The notes beneath the pieces are model-generated. The model did no database searches, had not been told where the DNA came from, and saw only the letters and a program-made list of their open reading frames with translations. Positions 5,000 through 6,450 of a stretch of DNA of 6,450 bases are shown in pieces. The first letter of the stretch is position 1, and each line of letters starts with the position of its first letter. Where the stretch lies: the NCBI GenBank assembly GCA_031265005.1, contig JAISDD010000196.1, positions 1 through 6,450 on the forward strand, in the 5' to 3' direction. The stretch comes from Syntrophomonadaceae bacterium. Its GTDB lineage: Bacteria > Bacillota > Syntrophomonadia > Syntrophomonadales > Syntrophomonadaceae. The position numbers were made by a program, and so were the translations under genes.

Positions 5000-6450
5000 T
5001 TACATTTTATTTTTTTGATATAAAACTTCCAATTCTTCGAATATTAAATAAGCTAACTCCCCAGGTGGATTTAATCTAAGAATACTTTCAAGGCTCTCTA
5101 TAGCTTCTAAAATATCACCCTGCTCTTTTAAAACAAAAGCTTTTGTTATCATAGGCTCAAATATTTCAATCGTTCTATCAACCGGCGCTTCTTCGGTCGT
5201 TTCAAACGCTTGTTTTTCTGTTTCTGTCTCTTCTTCTTTCTTTATTTCCGCTTTTAGCTGCCCTGAAACGTTTATTTCATTTACAAAATCTTTTGTTTCT
5301 ATATCTGACGCAAAAATTTCTTCGATTAATTTTTCCTGTTCGTCCCCCTCTTCATTAATCTCTTCAAATAGAGAATTCCAATCATCTGTTTTTCCAACTA
5401 TTCCCGGTTTTTGTTCTGCAGTTTCCTCTTTAACGTCATCCAAAAGATTTTCTGAGGCAGCGTCTTGCAGTACATTAATGGGTTCTCTTTCATCTTTATT
5501 AATTGTTATCGTAATGTCTTCCGGGAAATCTACCCGCGCATCTATATCATCATCTTCCGCTTCTTCAAATAAAGAAGATGCTTTCATCTTGTCTTCTAAT
5601 ATTTCTAGTATTTGCTCTTCCGCATCCGCTTTTATATCGTTTACCGGCTCATCAAGCAAACCAGTCTCTCCCAAATCAATTTCCTTATAAAACTCAGATT
5701 CCGCCGCCAATATACTTTCCGGCCTAGTTTTCTGTTCCCCGTCGTCTTCCACTTCTTCAAATAAAGAAGACATTTCAAATGTTTCTTCCAACATTTCTGG
5801 TATCTGCTCTTCCGTATCCGCTTTTATATCGTTCACTGGCTCATCAACCAAACCAATCTCTCCCAAATTAAATTCATCATAAACCTCAGGCTCTGCCGCC
5901 AATACATTTTCTGCCTTTAGTTTCTGTTCCCCATCGTCTCCTGCTTCCTCAGATAAAGATAACGCTTTAACCTTATCTTCTAGTATTTCCAGCATCTGAG
6001 TTTCATAATTTTCAAAACTTCTGTCCTCAGCAGTTTCCAATGGTAAAGCAGCTTCCGGTAAAATCGAAATATCTTCTTTTTGTTCCATCATTTCCAAGAT
6101 TTCTTCAAGCGGTCCGGCTACATCTGCTTCTTTATTCTCAATGCCGCTTTCTTCTGCCTGTTCCAGCACATCTTTACATTCGCAAGGTTTTTCGGAATCC
6201 TGTTCGCTGGACAGCGCTTCCGCCTGGAGCGGGATTTCCTCTCCTGTATCACTTTCACCGCCGGAAATTATTTCTTCTTGAATATCCAGAGCAGCCAAGC
6301 TGGTTTGTATTCCTTCAGCCACTTCATCCTGTCCAGCTATATCTGCTTCTTTATCCTCAACGCCGCTTACTTCTGCCTGTTCCAGCACATCTTTACATTC
6401 GCAAGGTTTTTCGGAATCCTGTTCGCTGGACAGCGCTTCCGCCTGGAGCG
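5000..6450 (-). CDS. Acidic, internally repetitive protein with C-terminal TPR-like motif (5' end outside window)
   Basis: The gene is partial. The reading frame is open from the right edge of the window to TAA at 5000-5002. A GTG at 6388 lies inside a repeat unit (the Val of KDVLEQAE), so it is not a credible start, and no ribosome site precedes it. Numbering from that Val as residue 1, 462 residues are visible, about 141 of them Asp or Glu. Residues 1 to about 130, and the 20 before them, contain a 73-residue repeat with the motif SEKPCECKDVLEQAE. Residues 131-281 contain a 64-residue repeat (QMLEILEDKVKALSLSEEA, DDGEQK, DEPVNDIKAD). A degenerate remnant, DDWNSLFEE, is at 335-343. Residues 282-405 are charged and probably disordered. 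Residues 413-456 look like one TPR-type helical hairpin: KAFVLKEQGDILEAIESLE then LRLNPPGELAYLIFEELEVL. No catalytic domain is seen. I infer a scaffold or interaction protein; the repeats may expand and contract. It is the first visible gene of the probable operon with the PRC-barrel and VanW genes. Confidence 0.8.
   Translation of the reverse strand, partial: LQAEALSSEQDSEKPCECKDVLEQAEVSGVEDKEADIAGQDEVAEGIQTSLAALDIQEEIISGGESDTGEEIPLQAEALSSEQDSEKPCECKDVLEQAEESGIENKEADVAGPLEEILEMMEQKEDISILPEAALPLETAEDRSFENYETQMLEILEDKVKALSLSEEAGDDGEQKLKAENVLAAEPEVYDEFNLGEIGLVDEPVNDIKADTEEQIPEMLEETFEMSSLFEEVEDDGEQKTRPESILAAESEFYKEIDLGETGLLDEPVNDIKADAEEQILEILEDKMKASSLFEEAEDDDIDARVDFPEDITITINKDEREPINVLQDAASENLLDDVKEETAEQKPGIVGKTDDWNSLFEEINEEGDEQEKLIEEIFASDIETKDFVNEINVSGQLKAEIKKEEETETEKQAFETTEEAPVDRTIEIFEPMITKAFVLKEQGDILEAIESLESILRLNPPGELAYLIFEELEVLYQKNKM
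5546..5998 (-). repeat. In-frame 192-bp tandem repeat (64 residues), about 2.4 copies
   Basis: DEPVNDIKAD occurs at residues 182-191 and again at 246-255. EEAGDDGEQK (147-156) recurs as EEVEDDGEQK (211-220). The QMLEILEDK segment at 131 recurs at 195 (diverged) and 259. At DNA level, 5629 onward and 5821 onward share CTTTTATATCGTT and CTCATCAA blocks at an exact 192-base offset. The copies have diverged by many substitutions but keep length and frame. Confidence 0.9.
6112..6231 (-). repeat. Near-identical 219-bp tandem repeat, inner copy
   Basis: This 120-base stretch matches 6331-6450 at an offset of exactly 219 bases (73 codons). I see 5 mismatches, at 6116, 6121, 6136, 6142 and 6150. The last 81 bases (6151-6231) are identical. 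It encodes LQAEALSSEQDSEKPCECKD and the following VLEQAEESGIENKEADVAG. Confidence 0.93.
6331..6450 (-). repeat. Near-identical 219-bp tandem repeat, outer copy running off the window
   Basis: This is the partner of 6112-6231. It is still matching at the last base of the window, so the repeat, and possibly further copies, continue to the right. The 99 bases between the two matching blocks (6232-6330) encode the rest of the 73-residue unit, ending in GGESDTGEEIP. Confidence 0.93.

Noticed and set aside
5546..6450. CRISPR array or intergenic repeat element
   Set aside because: The repeats are 192 and 219 bp, in frame and within a coding region, with no short direct repeats or unique spacers.

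Overview
The window looks like chromosomal DNA of a low-GC Gram-positive-type bacterium (Bacillota, probably an anaerobic Clostridia or Negativicutes relative). The basis is AT-rich DNA, strong AAGGAGG-type ribosome binding sites, a GTG start behind a perfect Shine-Dalgarno, a tRNA gene with encoded CCA, SLH-type surface anchoring, and a VanW/YoaR-type protein next to a PRC-barrel protein. No genus is claimed.

Left part (1-2467, plus strand). A small membrane-anchored protein with an embedded glycine zipper (40-594) is followed by a hairpin resembling a terminator. Next comes a 245-bp gap with two nested RNA-fold candidates and a possible 7-codon leader ORF. A secreted 528-residue protein (840-2426) then combines a transglutaminase-like core with C-terminal SLH repeats. 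It ends in a textbook 15-bp terminator. This gene is visibly more GC-rich in sampled stretches than the genes to its right.

Middle (2515-2701, minus strand). A tRNA-Thr(UGU) gene has its own sigma70-type promoter upstream and its own terminator downstream, convergent with the SLH gene. A 15-bp palindrome lies over the predicted transcription start.

Right part (2798-6450, minus strand). Three genes run in the same direction with short gaps and look like one operon: (i) a very acidic, internally repetitive protein ending in a TPR-like helical hairpin, whose N-terminus lies outside the window; (ii) a two-domain PRC-barrel protein with a Pro/Glu/Ser-rich linker and a conserved C-terminal domain; (iii) a secreted or membrane-anchored VanW-family protein whose signature motif has lost the usual Cys. 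I infer an envelope-related locus. The cytosolic acidic/TPR and PRC-barrel proteins may act as scaffolds or adaptors and the VanW protein works outside the membrane, but nothing in the sequence proves that they interact.

The strongest unexplained signals are the near-identical 219-bp tandem repeat running off the right edge, which also shows that the apparent start of the acidic gene is not its real start; a second 192-bp repeat in the same gene; the structured leader upstream of the SLH/transglutaminase gene; and altered active-site-type residues in both envelope proteins. I did not find a recognisable defence system, mobile element, CRISPR array or a clearly new multi-gene system.
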